Assembly: GCA_033283265.1 (NCBI GenBank) | Contig: JAWMQN010000007.1 | Location: 62,001 to 126,000, forward strand | Direction of reading: 5' to 3' | DNA: 64,000 nucleotides | Source of the DNA: Mangrovimicrobium sp033283265 | GTDB lineage: Bacteria; Pseudomonadota; Gammaproteobacteria; Pseudomonadales; Halieaceae | Shown here: piece by piece, positions 45,454 through 60,065 of the stretch | How positions within the stretch are numbered: position 1 is the stretch's first letter | Layout of the letters: each line of letters opens with the position of its first letter | Position numbers and translations under genes: made by a program | Notes under the pieces: model-generated | The model's database searches: none | What the model saw: the letters and a program-made list of their open reading frames with translations, nothing else | Told to the model about the DNA's origin: nothing

Positions 45454-45528
45454 GCATCCGCCGGTGATCCTTCCGCGCTTACTCGAAAGCGCTTTGATTC
45501 GACGCGCGGAAGGCCCTCCGGCGGATGC
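45454..45528. repeat. Composite inverted repeat (about 26 bp in 75 bases)
   Basis: Arms: GCATCCGCCGG (45454-45464) pairs exactly with 45518-45528; CCTTCCGCGC (45469-45478) pairs exactly with 45504-45513; a 4-by-4 internal loop (TGAT/CCCT) separates them. Inside the loop TCGAA/TTCGA (45483-45487 and 45498-45502) can extend the stem. No T-tract follows, so it is not a standard terminator of zapE. Confidence 0.75.
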
Positions 45529-45664
45529 TCAGGCCCAGCGGGATTCGGAACCCCGAAGCCGGCCGGGGCGCTCCAGCGACCGGGCTCTTGAGTCCCGGTC
45601 CGGTGGCGGCAAAATTCACACTTTCCCGCCGCCCCTAAGTTGCGAAAATTATTCGACTTTCCGC

Positions 45665-45693
45665 TTGAAAAGGGGTGCTCGATTGCTTAGTAT
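45665..45693 (+). promoter_or_regulatory. rplM: Sigma70 promoter of rplM-rpsI
   Basis: TTGAAA (45665-45670) and TAGTAT (45688-45693) with an ideal 17-base spacer; transcription should start near 45700, giving a leader of about 37 bases. Confidence 0.7.
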
Positions 45694-45707
45694 TCGCGCT
45701 CTCGAAA

Positions 45708-45721
45708 TTGGAGCCCTCCAA
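45708..45721 (+). promoter_or_regulatory. rplM: Leader hairpin next to the rplM ribosome-binding site
   Basis: TTGGA-GCCC-TCCAA forms a 5-bp stem with a four-base loop that ends where the AGAGG ribosome-binding site (45721-45725) begins. L13 is known to repress its own operon in E. coli; this hairpin is a plausible operator here, but that is inference. Confidence 0.4.
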
Positions 45722-45736
45722 GAGGCAGTCATTCTC

Positions 45737-46165
45737 ATGAAAACTTATAGTGCCAAAGCAGAAGACGTGTCCCGCGACTGGTTCGTGGTCGACGCCGCTG
45801 ATAAGACCCTGGGGCGCCTGGCAAGTGAAATCGCGCATCGTTTGCGCGGCAAACACAAACCCGAGTACACGCCGCACGTTGATACCGGCGACTACATCGT
45901 CGTAATCAACGCGGAGAAAGTACGTGTCACCGGCGCCAAGGCGACCGACAAGATGTATCACAGCCACACTGGTTACCCCGGTGGCCTCAAGTCCATCTCT
46001 TTTGAAAAGCTGATCGACAAGGCCCCCGAGCGTGTTATCCAGAGTGCAGTAAAGGGCATGTTGCCGCGCAACCCCCTGGGCCGCGCCATGTTCAAGAAGC
46101 TGAAAGTGTACGCGGGCGATGTGCATCCCCACGCCGCACAGCAGCCCCAGCCCCTGAGCATTTAA
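45737..46165 (+). CDS. rplM: 50S ribosomal protein L13
   Basis: 142 residues from ATG 45737 (MKTYSAKAEDVSRDWFVVDA), the standard length. Contains VDTGDYIVVINAEKVRVTG and the KGMLPRNPLGR segment. Early assembly protein of the large subunit. Twelve bases upstream of rpsI. Confidence 0.98.
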   Translation: MKTYSAKAEDVSRDWFVVDAADKTLGRLASEIAHRLRGKHKPEYTPHVDTGDYIVVINAEKVRVTGAKATDKMYHSHTGYPGGLKSISFEKLIDKAPERVIQSAVKGMLPRNPLGRAMFKKLKVYAGDVHPHAAQQPQPLSI

Positions 46166-46177
46166 CGGACTCTTACT

Positions 46178-46570
46178 ATGTCAGCAAGCCAATATTACGG
46201 AACTGGGCGCCGCAAGACTTCCACTGCCCGTGTTTTTATCAAGAGTGGCGAAGGTAACATTACCGTCAACCATCGCCCCCTCGACCAGTATTTCGGGCGT
46301 GAAGTTGCCCGCATGATCGTGCGCCAGCCGCTCGAGCTGGTGGAAATGAACGACAAGTTCGATATCAACGTCACCGTCCAGGGCGGTGGCAGCTTCGGTC
46401 AGGCCGGCGCGATCCGCCACGGCATTACCCGCGCCCTGATGGAGTACGACGAATCCCTGCGCGGCTCACTGCGCGCAGCTGGATATGTTACCCGCGACGC
46501 CCGCGAAGTGGAGCGTAAGAAAGTCGGTCTGCGCAAGGCGCGTAAGCGTCCGCAGTACTCCAAGCGTTAA
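46178..46570 (+). CDS. rpsI: 30S ribosomal protein S9
   Basis: 130 residues with the characteristic YYGTGRRKTSTARVF start, GGGSFGQAGAIRHGITRAL and the basic tail ending KRPQYSKR, which reaches the P-site tRNA. Second gene of the rplM operon, closed by a strong terminator 29 bases later. Confidence 0.98.
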   Translation: MSASQYYGTGRRKTSTARVFIKSGEGNITVNHRPLDQYFGREVARMIVRQPLELVEMNDKFDINVTVQGGGSFGQAGAIRHGITRALMEYDESLRGSLRAAGYVTRDAREVERKKVGLRKARKRPQYSKR

Positions 46571-46598
46571 TTCCGGTCGGTACCCGCGACCAGATCAG

Positions 46599-46632
46599 AA
46601 CGCCCACCCGCAACCCGGGCGGGCGTTTTTTT
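46599..46632 (+). terminator. Rho-independent terminator of rplM-rpsI
   Basis: AACGCCCACCCG (46599-46610) pairs with CGGGCGGGCGTT (46616-46627) with one mismatch and a five-base loop, followed by a T run to 46632. Confidence 0.9.
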
Positions 46633-46701
46633 ATGCCCTTCAACAGCGATCGGCAGCGCTTTTAGGGCGCGGCAAAAGGCTTGTAAATCAAGGCGTTCGC
46701 C

Positions 46702-46730
46702 TTGTCAGCGGGCGGCAAAATCATTAGTAT
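46702..46730 (+). promoter_or_regulatory. petA: Sigma70 promoter of the pet operon
   Basis: TTGTCA (46702-46707) and TAGTAT (46725-46730) separated by 17 bases; predicted start near 46737 leaves a leader of about 70 bases before petA. The -10 is identical to that of rplM. Confidence 0.65.
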
Positions 46731-46807
46731 TTGCAGCATTTTGTGGAAGGTGGGTTCATCGTGGGTGTTCATCTGCAATCCCGCCTCCGATTCAGGGGAG
46801 AACAAGA

Positions 46808-47404
46808 ATGAGCAGTGATGGCGTAAACTCGGGCAGGCGCAAGTTCCTGACCGCGGCTACCAGCGCGGTTGGCGCTGCAGGTGCGGTCGGTATAGCGGTG
46901 CCGTTTCTCGGATCGTGGAACCCCTCCGCCAAGGCCAAGGCGGCTGGCGCACCGGTCAAGGTGGATATCAGCAAGCTCGAGCCCGGGCAGATGATGACAG
47001 AAGAGTGGCGCGGCAAGCCGGTGTACGTCGTTCACCGCACGCCGGCGCAACTTGAAAGCCTCCCTGGCCTCGATGACAACCTGAAAGACCCCCAATCTGA
47101 AATTTCCGACCAGCCCGCCTACATTTCCGGCGAGGCGCGCGCCTTGCGCCCGGAGATCATGGTACTGGTCGGTCTCTGCACCCACCTCGGCTGCGCGCCG
47201 AAATTCCGCCCCGAAGTGGGCGCGGCCGATCTCGGCGGCGACTCCTGGGTCGGCGGATTCTTCTGCCCGTGTCACGGTTCCAAGTTCGACCTGGCGGGCA
47301 GGGTGTACAAGGGTGTACCCGCATCCGCCAACCTGGTGGTCCCCCCGTACTCCTACGAGGGTGACAACGTTCTAGTAATCGGCGTGGATGCGGAGGCTGC
47401 CTGA
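46808..47404 (+). CDS. petA: Ubiquinol-cytochrome c reductase Rieske iron-sulfur subunit
   Basis: 198 residues. Twin-arginine signal-anchor (GRRKFLTAAT, Arg10-Arg11, hydrophobic to about 35), and the 2Fe-2S ligands Cys124/His126 in CTHLGC and Cys153/His156 in CPCHGS. Takes electrons from ubiquinol at the Qo site. The stop overlaps the next gene's start by one base (TGATG). Confidence 0.97.
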   Translation: MSSDGVNSGRRKFLTAATSAVGAAGAVGIAVPFLGSWNPSAKAKAAGAPVKVDISKLEPGQMMTEEWRGKPVYVVHRTPAQLESLPGLDDNLKDPQSEISDQPAYISGEARALRPEIMVLVGLCTHLGCAPKFRPEVGAADLGGDSWVGGFFCPCHGSKFDLAGRVYKGVPASANLVVPPYSYEGDNVLVIGVDAEAA

Positions 47405-49443
47405 TGAATAACATGCTTCTCGGACTACGCGACTGGGTCGATGCCCGCCTGCCCATCATGCGGGCGTGGAATACCCACATGGGCAAGTACTACGCGCCCA
47501 AGAACTTCAACTTCTGGTATTTCTTCGGCGTGCTGTCGCTGCTGGTGCTGGTCAACCAGCTCCTCACCGGCATCTGGCTGACCATGAACTACACCCCGAG
47601 CGCGGAGAATGCATTCGCCTCGGTCGAATACATCATGCGCGATGTCGACTACGGCTGGATCCTGCGCTACATGCACTCCACCGGTGCTTCGGCCTTCTTC
47701 ATCGTGGTCTACCTGCACATGTTCCGGGCGCTGCTCTACGGGTCTTACAAGAAACCCCGCGAGCTGATCTGGATCTTCGGCATGCTGATCTTCGTGATCC
47801 TGATGGCCGAGGCCTTCGTCGGCTACGTACTGCCCTGGGGTCAGATGTCCTACTGGGGCGCCCAGGTGATCATCTCCCTGTTTGGCGCGATCCCCGTGGT
47901 CGGCGAGGACATCGTCACCTGGATTCGCGGTGACTACCTGATCTCCGGCATCACCCTGAACCGCTTCTTCGCCCTGCACGTGGTGGCCCTGCCCATCGTG
48001 CTGCTGGCGCTGGTGGTGCTGCACCTGCTGGCCCTGCACGAAGTGGGTTCCAACAACCCGGACGGCGTCGAGATCAAGAAGACCAAGGGCCCGGATGGTA
48101 TCCCGCTCGACGGCGTGGCTTTCCACCCCTACTACACGGTGCACGACCTGCAGGCGATCGCGGTGTTCCTGTTCATCTTCTGCGGCATCATCTTCTTCCT
48201 GCCGGAGATGGGCGGTTACTTCCTCGAATTCGCCAACTTCGAGGAGGCCAACAACCTGAAGACCCCGGAGCACATTGCGCCGGTCTGGTACTTCACCCCG
48301 TTCTACTCCGTACTGCGCGCGGTACCGGACAAGTTCTGGGGCTTCGTGGCCTTTGCTGCCTCCGTGGCGATTCCCTTCCTGCTGCCGTGGCTGGATCGCA
48401 GCCCGGTCAAGTCCTGGCGCTACCGCGGCAACATCAACCGCGTGATGCTGGTGCTGTTCGTGGCCAGCTTCCTGATCCTCGGTGTGCTCGGTGTCAAGGC
48501 TCCGACCCCCAGCCGCACCTTCCTGGCGCAGATCTGCTCGGTGTTCTATTTCGCCTTCTTCCTGCTGATGCCGGTATGGTCGGCCCTGGACAAGACCAAG
48601 CCGGTTCCGGAGCGGGTGACCATGGACGGCGGCATGGGCTTCTGGCGCAGTATCGCCGTGTTCCTGGTGATCATGGTGCTCACTATCCTCCCGCTGAAGG
48701 CGGTGGGAGCTGAATCAGCCCACGCCTGTGGCTCGATCGATTGCGACGAGTTCGTGGCCGACCCTTCAGACAAGGTCTCCCTGCAGAATGGCGCCAAGCT
48801 GTACATGAACTACTGCATGGGTTGTCACTCGCTGCAGTACTCCCGCTACAACCGTGTCGCCGCGGATCTCGGTATTCCCGACGACCTGATGCAGGCCAAC
48901 CTGATTTTCGATCCCGACGAGAAAATCGGCTCGCTGATGGAAAACGCGATGGACGACGCGGTGGCCAAGAAGTGGTTCGGCGCGACGCCGCCGGACCTGA
49001 CGCTGGTTTCCCGCGCCCGCCAGCCGGAATGGCTGTACACCTACCTGCGTAACTTCCACCGCGACGACAGCCGGCCCTACGGCGTCAACAACCGGGTGTT
49101 CAAGGATGTGGGCATGCCCCACGTGCTGCTGGAGCTGCAGGGCATGCCCGAGTGCGCCATGGGCCCGGTCAAGGCCCATAACGGCGGCGTCAAGCGCGAC
49201 CCGCTGACCGGCGAGGACATCCTCGAGGATCCCTGTGGCCGCTTCGACATTACCCAGGCCGGCAGCATGAGCCCGGAAGAGTTCGACGGCGCGATGTATG
49301 ACCTGGTCAACTTCCTGGCCTACACCGCCGAGCCGATGGTGGCCGAACGCCAGCGTACCGGTATTTTTGTGCTGCTCTTTATCGTTCTGTTCTTCGTCTT
49401 CACCTGGTTGCTGAACCGGGAGTACTGGAAGGACGTGCACTGA
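47404..49443 (+). CDS. Fused cytochrome b-cytochrome c1 of the bc1 complex
   Basis: A single 679-codon frame carries both subunits that are separate petB and petC genes in Pseudomonas. Residues 1 to about 405 are cytochrome b: haem ligands His91/His105 and His192/His207, Qo motif PVWY (293-296), ending KTKPVPERV. About residues 412-435 form a hydrophobic stretch ending AVGAES that looks like the old c1 signal peptide. Cytochrome c1 follows: haem site CMGCH (471-475), distal Met in DVGMPHV and a C-terminal membrane anchor (about 650-670). No stop or frame change is seen at the join. A comparable gene (fbcH) in Bradyrhizobium is made as a precursor and cleaved; the same is likely but unproven here. 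Confidence 0.93.
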   Translation: MNNMLLGLRDWVDARLPIMRAWNTHMGKYYAPKNFNFWYFFGVLSLLVLVNQLLTGIWLTMNYTPSAENAFASVEYIMRDVDYGWILRYMHSTGASAFFIVVYLHMFRALLYGSYKKPRELIWIFGMLIFVILMAEAFVGYVLPWGQMSYWGAQVIISLFGAIPVVGEDIVTWIRGDYLISGITLNRFFALHVVALPIVLLALVVLHLLALHEVGSNNPDGVEIKKTKGPDGIPLDGVAFHPYYTVHDLQAIAVFLFIFCGIIFFLPEMGGYFLEFANFEEANNLKTPEHIAPVWYFTPFYSVLRAVPDKFWGFVAFAASVAIPFLLPWLDRSPVKSWRYRGNINRVMLVLFVASFLILGVLGVKAPTPSRTFLAQICSVFYFAFFLLMPVWSALDKTKPVPERVTMDGGMGFWRSIAVFLVIMVLTILPLKAVGAESAHACGSIDCDEFVADPSDKVSLQNGAKLYMNYCMGCHSLQYSRYNRVAADLGIPDDLMQANLIFDPDEKIGSLMENAMDDAVAKKWFGATPPDLTLVSRARQPEWLYTYLRNFHRDDSRPYGVNNRVFKDVGMPHVLLELQGMPECAMGPVKAHNGGVKRDPLTGEDILEDPCGRFDITQAGSMSPEEFDGAMYDLVNFLAYTAEPMVAERQRTGIFVLLFIVLFFVFTWLLNREYWKDVH

Positions 49444-49480
49444 CCCGAGCGGGTCACTCCGGCGGCGCTCATGCGCCGCC
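49441..49480 (+). other. Two adjacent hairpins after the bc1 gene
   Basis: TGACCCG-AG-CGGGTCA (49441-49456, including the stop codon) and GGCGGCG-CTCATG-CGCCGCC (49461-49480). The second is followed by TCTTACTG, not a T run, so at most a weak terminator or attenuator between petABC and sspA. Confidence 0.5.
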
Positions 49481-49511
49481 TCTTACTGCAAAGCAATTGA
49501 GGAATTCCCCG

Positions 49512-50144
49512 ATGGGTGTTGTGACAAAACGGTCCTCCATGACCTTCTTCTCTGACCCGACCAGCCACTACAGCCATCGCGTGCGGATAGTCCTGGCGGA
49601 GAAGGGCGTGACTGTGGACCTCGTCGAAACCGATGCGGCCCACCCGCCGGCTGAGCTGTCCGAACTCAACCCCTACAACAGCCTGCCGACCCTGGTAGAC
49701 CGGGAGCTGGTGCTGTACGAATCCAAGGTGATGATGGAATACCTCGACGAGCGTTTCCCCCATCCGCCGCTGTTGCCGGTATACCCGGTGGCCCGGGCCG
49801 AGAGCCGCCTGCTGATCCACCGCATCGAGCGCGACTGGTGCGCGCAGGTCGACTCCATTCTCAACACCCGCAGCGACAACGTGGTAAAGAAGGCGACCAA
49901 GGAGCTCAAGGACGGCATCACCGCCATTGCCCCGATATTCGCCGAGAAGCCCTTCTTCATGAGCGAGGAATTCACCCTCGTCGATTGCTGCATCGCCCCG
50001 ATCCTGTGGCGCCTGCCCGCGCTGGGCGTTGACATTCGCCCCACCAAGCAGACCAAACCGCTGTTTGCCTACATGGATGCGCTGTTTGCACGCGAGTCGT
50101 TCCAGGAGAGCCTGTCTGAGCAGGAGCGCGAGATGCGCCCCTGA
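49512..50144 (+). CDS. sspA: Stringent starvation protein A
   Basis: GST-fold RNA polymerase-associated protein, 210 residues from ATG 49512 (MGVVTKRSSMTFFSDPTSHY), with GAGGAA suitably placed upstream; a TTG at 49497 sits on that SD and is unlikely. Conserved HRVRIVLAEKG and PYNSLPTLVDREL. SspA lacks GST activity and modulates transcription in stress. Downstream of the bc1 genes, as usual. Confidence 0.95.
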   Translation: MGVVTKRSSMTFFSDPTSHYSHRVRIVLAEKGVTVDLVETDAAHPPAELSELNPYNSLPTLVDRELVLYESKVMMEYLDERFPHPPLLPVYPVARAESRLLIHRIERDWCAQVDSILNTRSDNVVKKATKELKDGITAIAPIFAEKPFFMSEEFTLVDCCIAPILWRLPALGVDIRPTKQTKPLFAYMDALFARESFQESLSEQEREMRP

Positions 50145-50168
50145 GGCGCGCCTGTGCCGAGCGGTACT

Positions 50169-50570
50169 ATGTCGATGTCACCCAGCCGTCCCTACATCAT
50201 GCGAGCACTCTACGAGTGGATCGTCGATAACGACTGCACGCCCTACATCCTGGTTGACGCCAGGCACGAGCATGTCACGGTGCCGGAGCAGTACGTCAAG
50301 GACGGGCAGATCGTGCTCAACATCTCGCCCACCGCGGTCATCGAGCTGAACATCAGCAATACCGCGGTGGCCTTCAACGGCCGCTTCGGCGGCGTGGCCA
50401 CCGATATCTACGTCCCGGTCGGGGCGGTGATCGGTATCTACGCGCGGGAGAATGGCCAGGGCATGGTATTCGAGACCGAGGACCCGGAGGATACGCCACC
50501 GCCGGACGCACCCGGGCCGGACTCGGGCGCCAAGCCGGAAGGTCGCCCCTCCCTGAAGATCGTCAAATAA
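50169..50570 (+). CDS. sspB: ClpXP specificity-enhancing factor SspB
   Basis: Adaptor that delivers ssrA-tagged proteins to ClpXP. 133 residues from ATG 50169 (a second ATG is two codons on). Substrate-binding domain (RPYIMRALYEWIVDNDCTP, FNGRFGG), a flexible Pro/Asp-rich linker and the C-terminal ClpX-binding tail RPSLKIVK. Confidence 0.95.
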   Translation: MSMSPSRPYIMRALYEWIVDNDCTPYILVDARHEHVTVPEQYVKDGQIVLNISPTAVIELNISNTAVAFNGRFGGVATDIYVPVGAVIGIYARENGQGMVFETEDPEDTPPPDAPGPDSGAKPEGRPSLKIVK

Positions 50571-50572
50571 CC

Positions 50573-50602
50573 GAATGCCCGCCCCTGCGGGCATTCTTGT
50601 CT
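50573..50602 (+). terminator. Terminator after sspB
   Basis: GAATGCCCGC-CCCT-GCGGGCATTC, a perfect 10-bp stem with four-base loop starting two bases after the sspB stop, followed by TTGTCT. The U-tract is imperfect but the stem is strong. Confidence 0.75.
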
Positions 50603-50655
50603 CTCGCCAGCAGTAAATAGCTGCCGCGCAGCCGCAGGCGGGTTACACTCGCGCT

Positions 50656-54138
<3,483 letters not shown>

Positions 54139-54171
54139 CCGGCATTCTGTCGCCGGTGAAAGGAGAAAATC

Positions 54172-54480
54172 ATGTCTTGTGAGATCGATACGGAAAAAAG
54201 CAACGCCATCGAGGCCGCGGTATTCCGCCGCCTGCTCGAGCACCTGGACAGCCGCAAGGACGTGCAGAATATCGAGCTGATGGAACTCGCCGGTTTCTGC
54301 CGCAACTGTCTGTCCAAGTGGTACGTGGCGGCGGCTGAAGAGCAGGGCGTGGCGATGGACTACGACCACGCCCGCGAACACGTCTACGGCATGCCCTACG
54401 CCGAGTGGAAGGCGAAGTACCAGACCGAGGCCAGTGCCGAACAGCTGGCGGCCTTCGAGAAACACCAGAGCGGGCACTGA
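54172..54480 (+). CDS. DUF1244-family protein
   Basis: 102-residue cytosolic protein with strong SD AAAGGAG. The conserved GFCRNCLSKWY (Cys-x2-Cys) and YGMPYAEWKAKYQ match DUF1244, small helical proteins of unknown function. Possibly co-transcribed with dnaE, 33 bases upstream. Confidence 0.85.
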   Translation: MSCEIDTEKSNAIEAAVFRRLLEHLDSRKDVQNIELMELAGFCRNCLSKWYVAAAEEQGVAMDYDHAREHVYGMPYAEWKAKYQTEASAEQLAAFEKHQSGH

Positions 54481-54493
54481 CCCGCCCTGCCGC

Positions 54494-57598
<3,105 letters not shown>

Positions 57599-57601
57599 CG
57601 A

Positions 57602-58777
57602 TCAGCCCTCCATGTCGTCGGATATCGTGCTGAGCAGCATGCCCGCTATCGGGTTGCGCAGGGCCGATACCACGACCCGCTCGCCGGCCTCCAGACCGCT
57701 GTGGATGACCGCCAGGCTGGCGTTGCTGGTGGCGACCTTCACGTCGCGGATCTCCAGCAGGCCCTCGTCGTTGACCACGTAGACCAGGTCGCCCGCGCGC
57801 AGGGCCTTGGCGGGAATCTGCAGCGCATGCACCCGCTTGCTGCCCTCGATGCGCGCTTCCACGAACAGCCCCACCGCCAGCGGCATGCCATCCATGGAGA
57901 CGGCCGCGCCGTAGGGGTCGTCCACCTCGGCGGTGGCGTAGAGCAGCCGGGTGTCCGGGTCCACCGAGGGATCGATACGCACCAGTTTGCCGTGCCAGTG
58001 ATGTTGGGTGCCGCCCACCCGGGCAGAGAAGCTGACCTCCAGGCCGCCACCCGCCGGGGCGGTGTGGCCTATCGGCAGGTCGAGCATCGCCAGTTGGGCG
58101 TTGGTCAGCGGCAGCCGCACTTCCACCAGGTCGGTGCCAAACACCCGCGCCAGGGCGGTGCCCGGGCTGATGAACTGGCCGACCTGGACATAGGTCTGTG
58201 TAATTCGGCCGCTGAAGGGCAGGCTCACCGCGGTGCGCTCGAGGTTGAGCTGCGCCTGGGCGACACCGGCCCCGGCGGCTTCCAGCATCGCCCGGGCCTG
58301 TGCCACCTGGGGTTTTTTCAGGGCGAGGTCGCTGGCGTCGCGGCTGTTGCGCAGCTGTTTGCGCGCCACGTCCTGGTCGGCCAGCGCCTGTTGCACCGCC
58401 AGTTCGGCATCGGCCACCCGCGCCCGGGCCTCGCGCAGGGCGAGCTGGTAATCGGTATCGTCGATCTGCAACAGCAGCGCGCCGGGTTCGACGGTGCCGC
58501 CGAGCACGAATTGCGGCGACACCGCGGTTACCCGGCCACCCACCTCCGAGACCAGGTCGATCTCTACCCGCGGGCGCACCTCGCCGTGGGTCAGGACCTC
58601 CAGCGTGCCGCTGGATTCGGTGGCGACGGCGACCCGTACCGCGGCGCCGCGCGGCCCCTTGTCCGACTGCTCCGGTTCCGGGCGGGAGAGATGCAGCAGG
58701 GCGTAGATCCCGGCGCTCAGCAGGATGACGGCGATCGGGGCGAGGACTCTGAAGCGTTGGGCGTGCATTGTGCTCAT
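57602..58777 (-). CDS. RND efflux periplasmic adaptor (HlyD/AcrA family)
   Basis: Membrane-fusion protein, 391 residues from ATG 58777 (MSTMHAQRF); ATG 58768 is an alternative, and GGGGAG lies upstream of both. N-terminal anchor helix (about 12-28), lipoyl half-motif, long coiled-coil hairpin (about 100-165: LREARARVADAELAVQQALA), then beta-barrel and membrane-proximal domains. Pairs with the downstream pump. Confidence 0.9.
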   Translation of the reverse strand: MSTMHAQRFRVLAPIAVILLSAGIYALLHLSRPEPEQSDKGPRGAAVRVAVATESSGTLEVLTHGEVRPRVEIDLVSEVGGRVTAVSPQFVLGGTVEPGALLLQIDDTDYQLALREARARVADAELAVQQALADQDVARKQLRNSRDASDLALKKPQVAQARAMLEAAGAGVAQAQLNLERTAVSLPFSGRITQTYVQVGQFISPGTALARVFGTDLVEVRLPLTNAQLAMLDLPIGHTAPAGGGLEVSFSARVGGTQHHWHGKLVRIDPSVDPDTRLLYATAEVDDPYGAAVSMDGMPLAVGLFVEARIEGSKRVHALQIPAKALRAGDLVYVVNDEGLLEIRDVKVATSNASLAVIHSGLEAGERVVVSALRNPIAGMLLSTISDDMEG

Positions 58778-58951
58778 ATGCTCCCCTGTGATTACTGTCA
58801 TCGGCGAGCCGGGGGGGACGGGTACCCTGCTGGCGCCAAGGGCGCAGAATGCGTTAAGTTGATGGCGGAGTCTTGTCGGGAGGGCCACTTCTGCGATGAA
58901 CCCGCTGCTTTTTGCGACGAGTGGCCGTCGGCAGGCGATACGGGAGGTAGT

Positions 58952-59599
58952 ATGAAGAAAGCATTGGCAGTATCCGCACTGGTCCTGGTTGTTATTGCGG
59001 GCCTCGGCTGGTTGTTTCGCGAGCCGCTGCTGCAGTTCCTCTACGACAGCGTAACCAGCGATATGTTCGTCGATGCGGACCGGGACGCCTTCGATCCGGG
59101 GCCGGTGATCGGTTCGCACTTCCCCGGGGTGATCGCCACCTACCAGGGCCGCGAGATTCGCCTGCTGGACGAATTCGCCGGCGCCAATGGCACCGTACTG
59201 ACGGCGACCCGCTCGGCGCAGTGGTGCCCCTTCTGCATGCGGCAGATGGTCCAGTTACAGGAGCACAAGGCGGACTTCGACGCCGCCGGTATCGCCATCG
59301 TCGCCATCACCTATGACGAGCCGGAGCTGCAGCAGGCATTCGTGCGCAAGTGGGGCATCGAGTACCCCATCCTGCACGACGTCAACACGCTGACCTTCCG
59401 TACCCTGGGTATCCTCAACGAAAACTACCAGCCCGGCGACACTGCCTACGGTATCCCGCACCCGGGAATGATCGTGATCGACCCGGCTGGCCGGGTGGTG
59501 GGGAAACTGTTTATCGAGGACTACAGCGTGCGGGTGGGGGCGGCCGCGGCGCTCGATTACGCGCGCCAGGTGCTGGGACTGACGGCCCCCGCCGGCTGA
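58952..59599 (+). CDS. Membrane-anchored redoxin (AhpC/TSA/TlpA-like)
   Basis: 215 residues from ATG 58952 with GGGAGG five bases upstream. N-terminal hydrophobic helix (about 4-22) suggests a periplasm-facing thioredoxin-fold protein. The active site WCPFC (Cys92, Cys95) resembles thiol-disulfide oxidoreductases, while the YGIPHPGMIVIDPAG segment resembles peroxiredoxins. Substrate unknown. Divergent from the efflux operon. Confidence 0.82.
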   Translation: MKKALAVSALVLVVIAGLGWLFREPLLQFLYDSVTSDMFVDADRDAFDPGPVIGSHFPGVIATYQGREIRLLDEFAGANGTVLTATRSAQWCPFCMRQMVQLQEHKADFDAAGIAIVAITYDEPELQQAFVRKWGIEYPILHDVNTLTFRTLGILNENYQPGDTAYGIPHPGMIVIDPAGRVVGKLFIEDYSVRVGAAAALDYARQVLGLTAPAG

Positions 59600-59600
59600 A

Positions 59601-60065
59601 TCAGGCCTTGCCGGCCAGGCCGAGGATGGTGGCCCACTGCGCGGCGCTCACCGGTTGCACCGAGAGCCGGCCCTGTTTCAGCAGCACCATGTCTTCCAGC
59701 GCCGGCGTGGCTTTGAGCTGCTTCAACGACACCACTTCGGCAAACTTCTCCAGCGCCGCGAGATCGACGCAGAACCAGCGCGGCTGGTCCGCGCTGGCCT
59801 TCGGGTCGAAGTAGCGGCTGTCCGGGTCGAACTGCGCCGGGTCCGGGTAGGCCGCCTTCACCACCTCGGCTGTACCCGCGGCGCCGGGCACCTTGCAGCT
59901 GCTGTGGTAGAACAGCACCCGGTCACCCACGGCGACCTGGTCGCGCAGGATGTTGCGCGCCTGGTAGTTGCGGATGCCGTCCCAGCGGCCGGCGCCCCGC
60001 GGCTCGGCCAACAGGTCGTCGATGCTGTACTCGTCGGGCTCGGACTTGAACAGCCAGTAGTTCAC
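59601..60065 (-). CDS. EVE-domain protein
   Basis: 154-residue EVE (PUA-like) protein from GTG 60065 (MNYWLFKSEPDEYSIDDL), the canonical N-terminus; further marks are WDGIRNYQARNIL and VLFYHSS. EVE domains bind modified bases in DNA or RNA; no specific role can be given. Its start overlaps the esterase stop (GTGA), so it is the second gene of a two-gene unit. Confidence 0.92.
   Translation of the reverse strand: MNYWLFKSEPDEYSIDDLLAEPRGAGRWDGIRNYQARNILRDQVAVGDRVLFYHSSCKVPGAAGTAEVVKAAYPDPAQFDPDSRYFDPKASADQPRWFCVDLAALEKFAEVVSLKQLKATPALEDMVLLKQGRLSVQPVSAAQWATILGLAGKA

Larger units (their letters stand above)
45430..45736 (+). other. zapE-rplM intergenic region, structured leader DNA
   Basis: This 307-base gap contains no gene I can support. 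It holds a large composite hairpin (45454-45528), a GACCGGG-n9-CCCGGTC hairpin (about 45578-45600), a GGCGG/CCGCC pair shortly after it, then the rplM promoter (45665-45693) and a short 5' leader with a hairpin next to the ribosome-binding site. The in-frame upstream extension of rplM is only read-through. Confidence 0.6.

Noticed and set aside
45338..45736. In-frame upstream extension of rplM by 133 codons
   Set aside because: L13 has a standard start at 45737 with its own RBS and promoter; the extension crosses hairpins and has no similarity.
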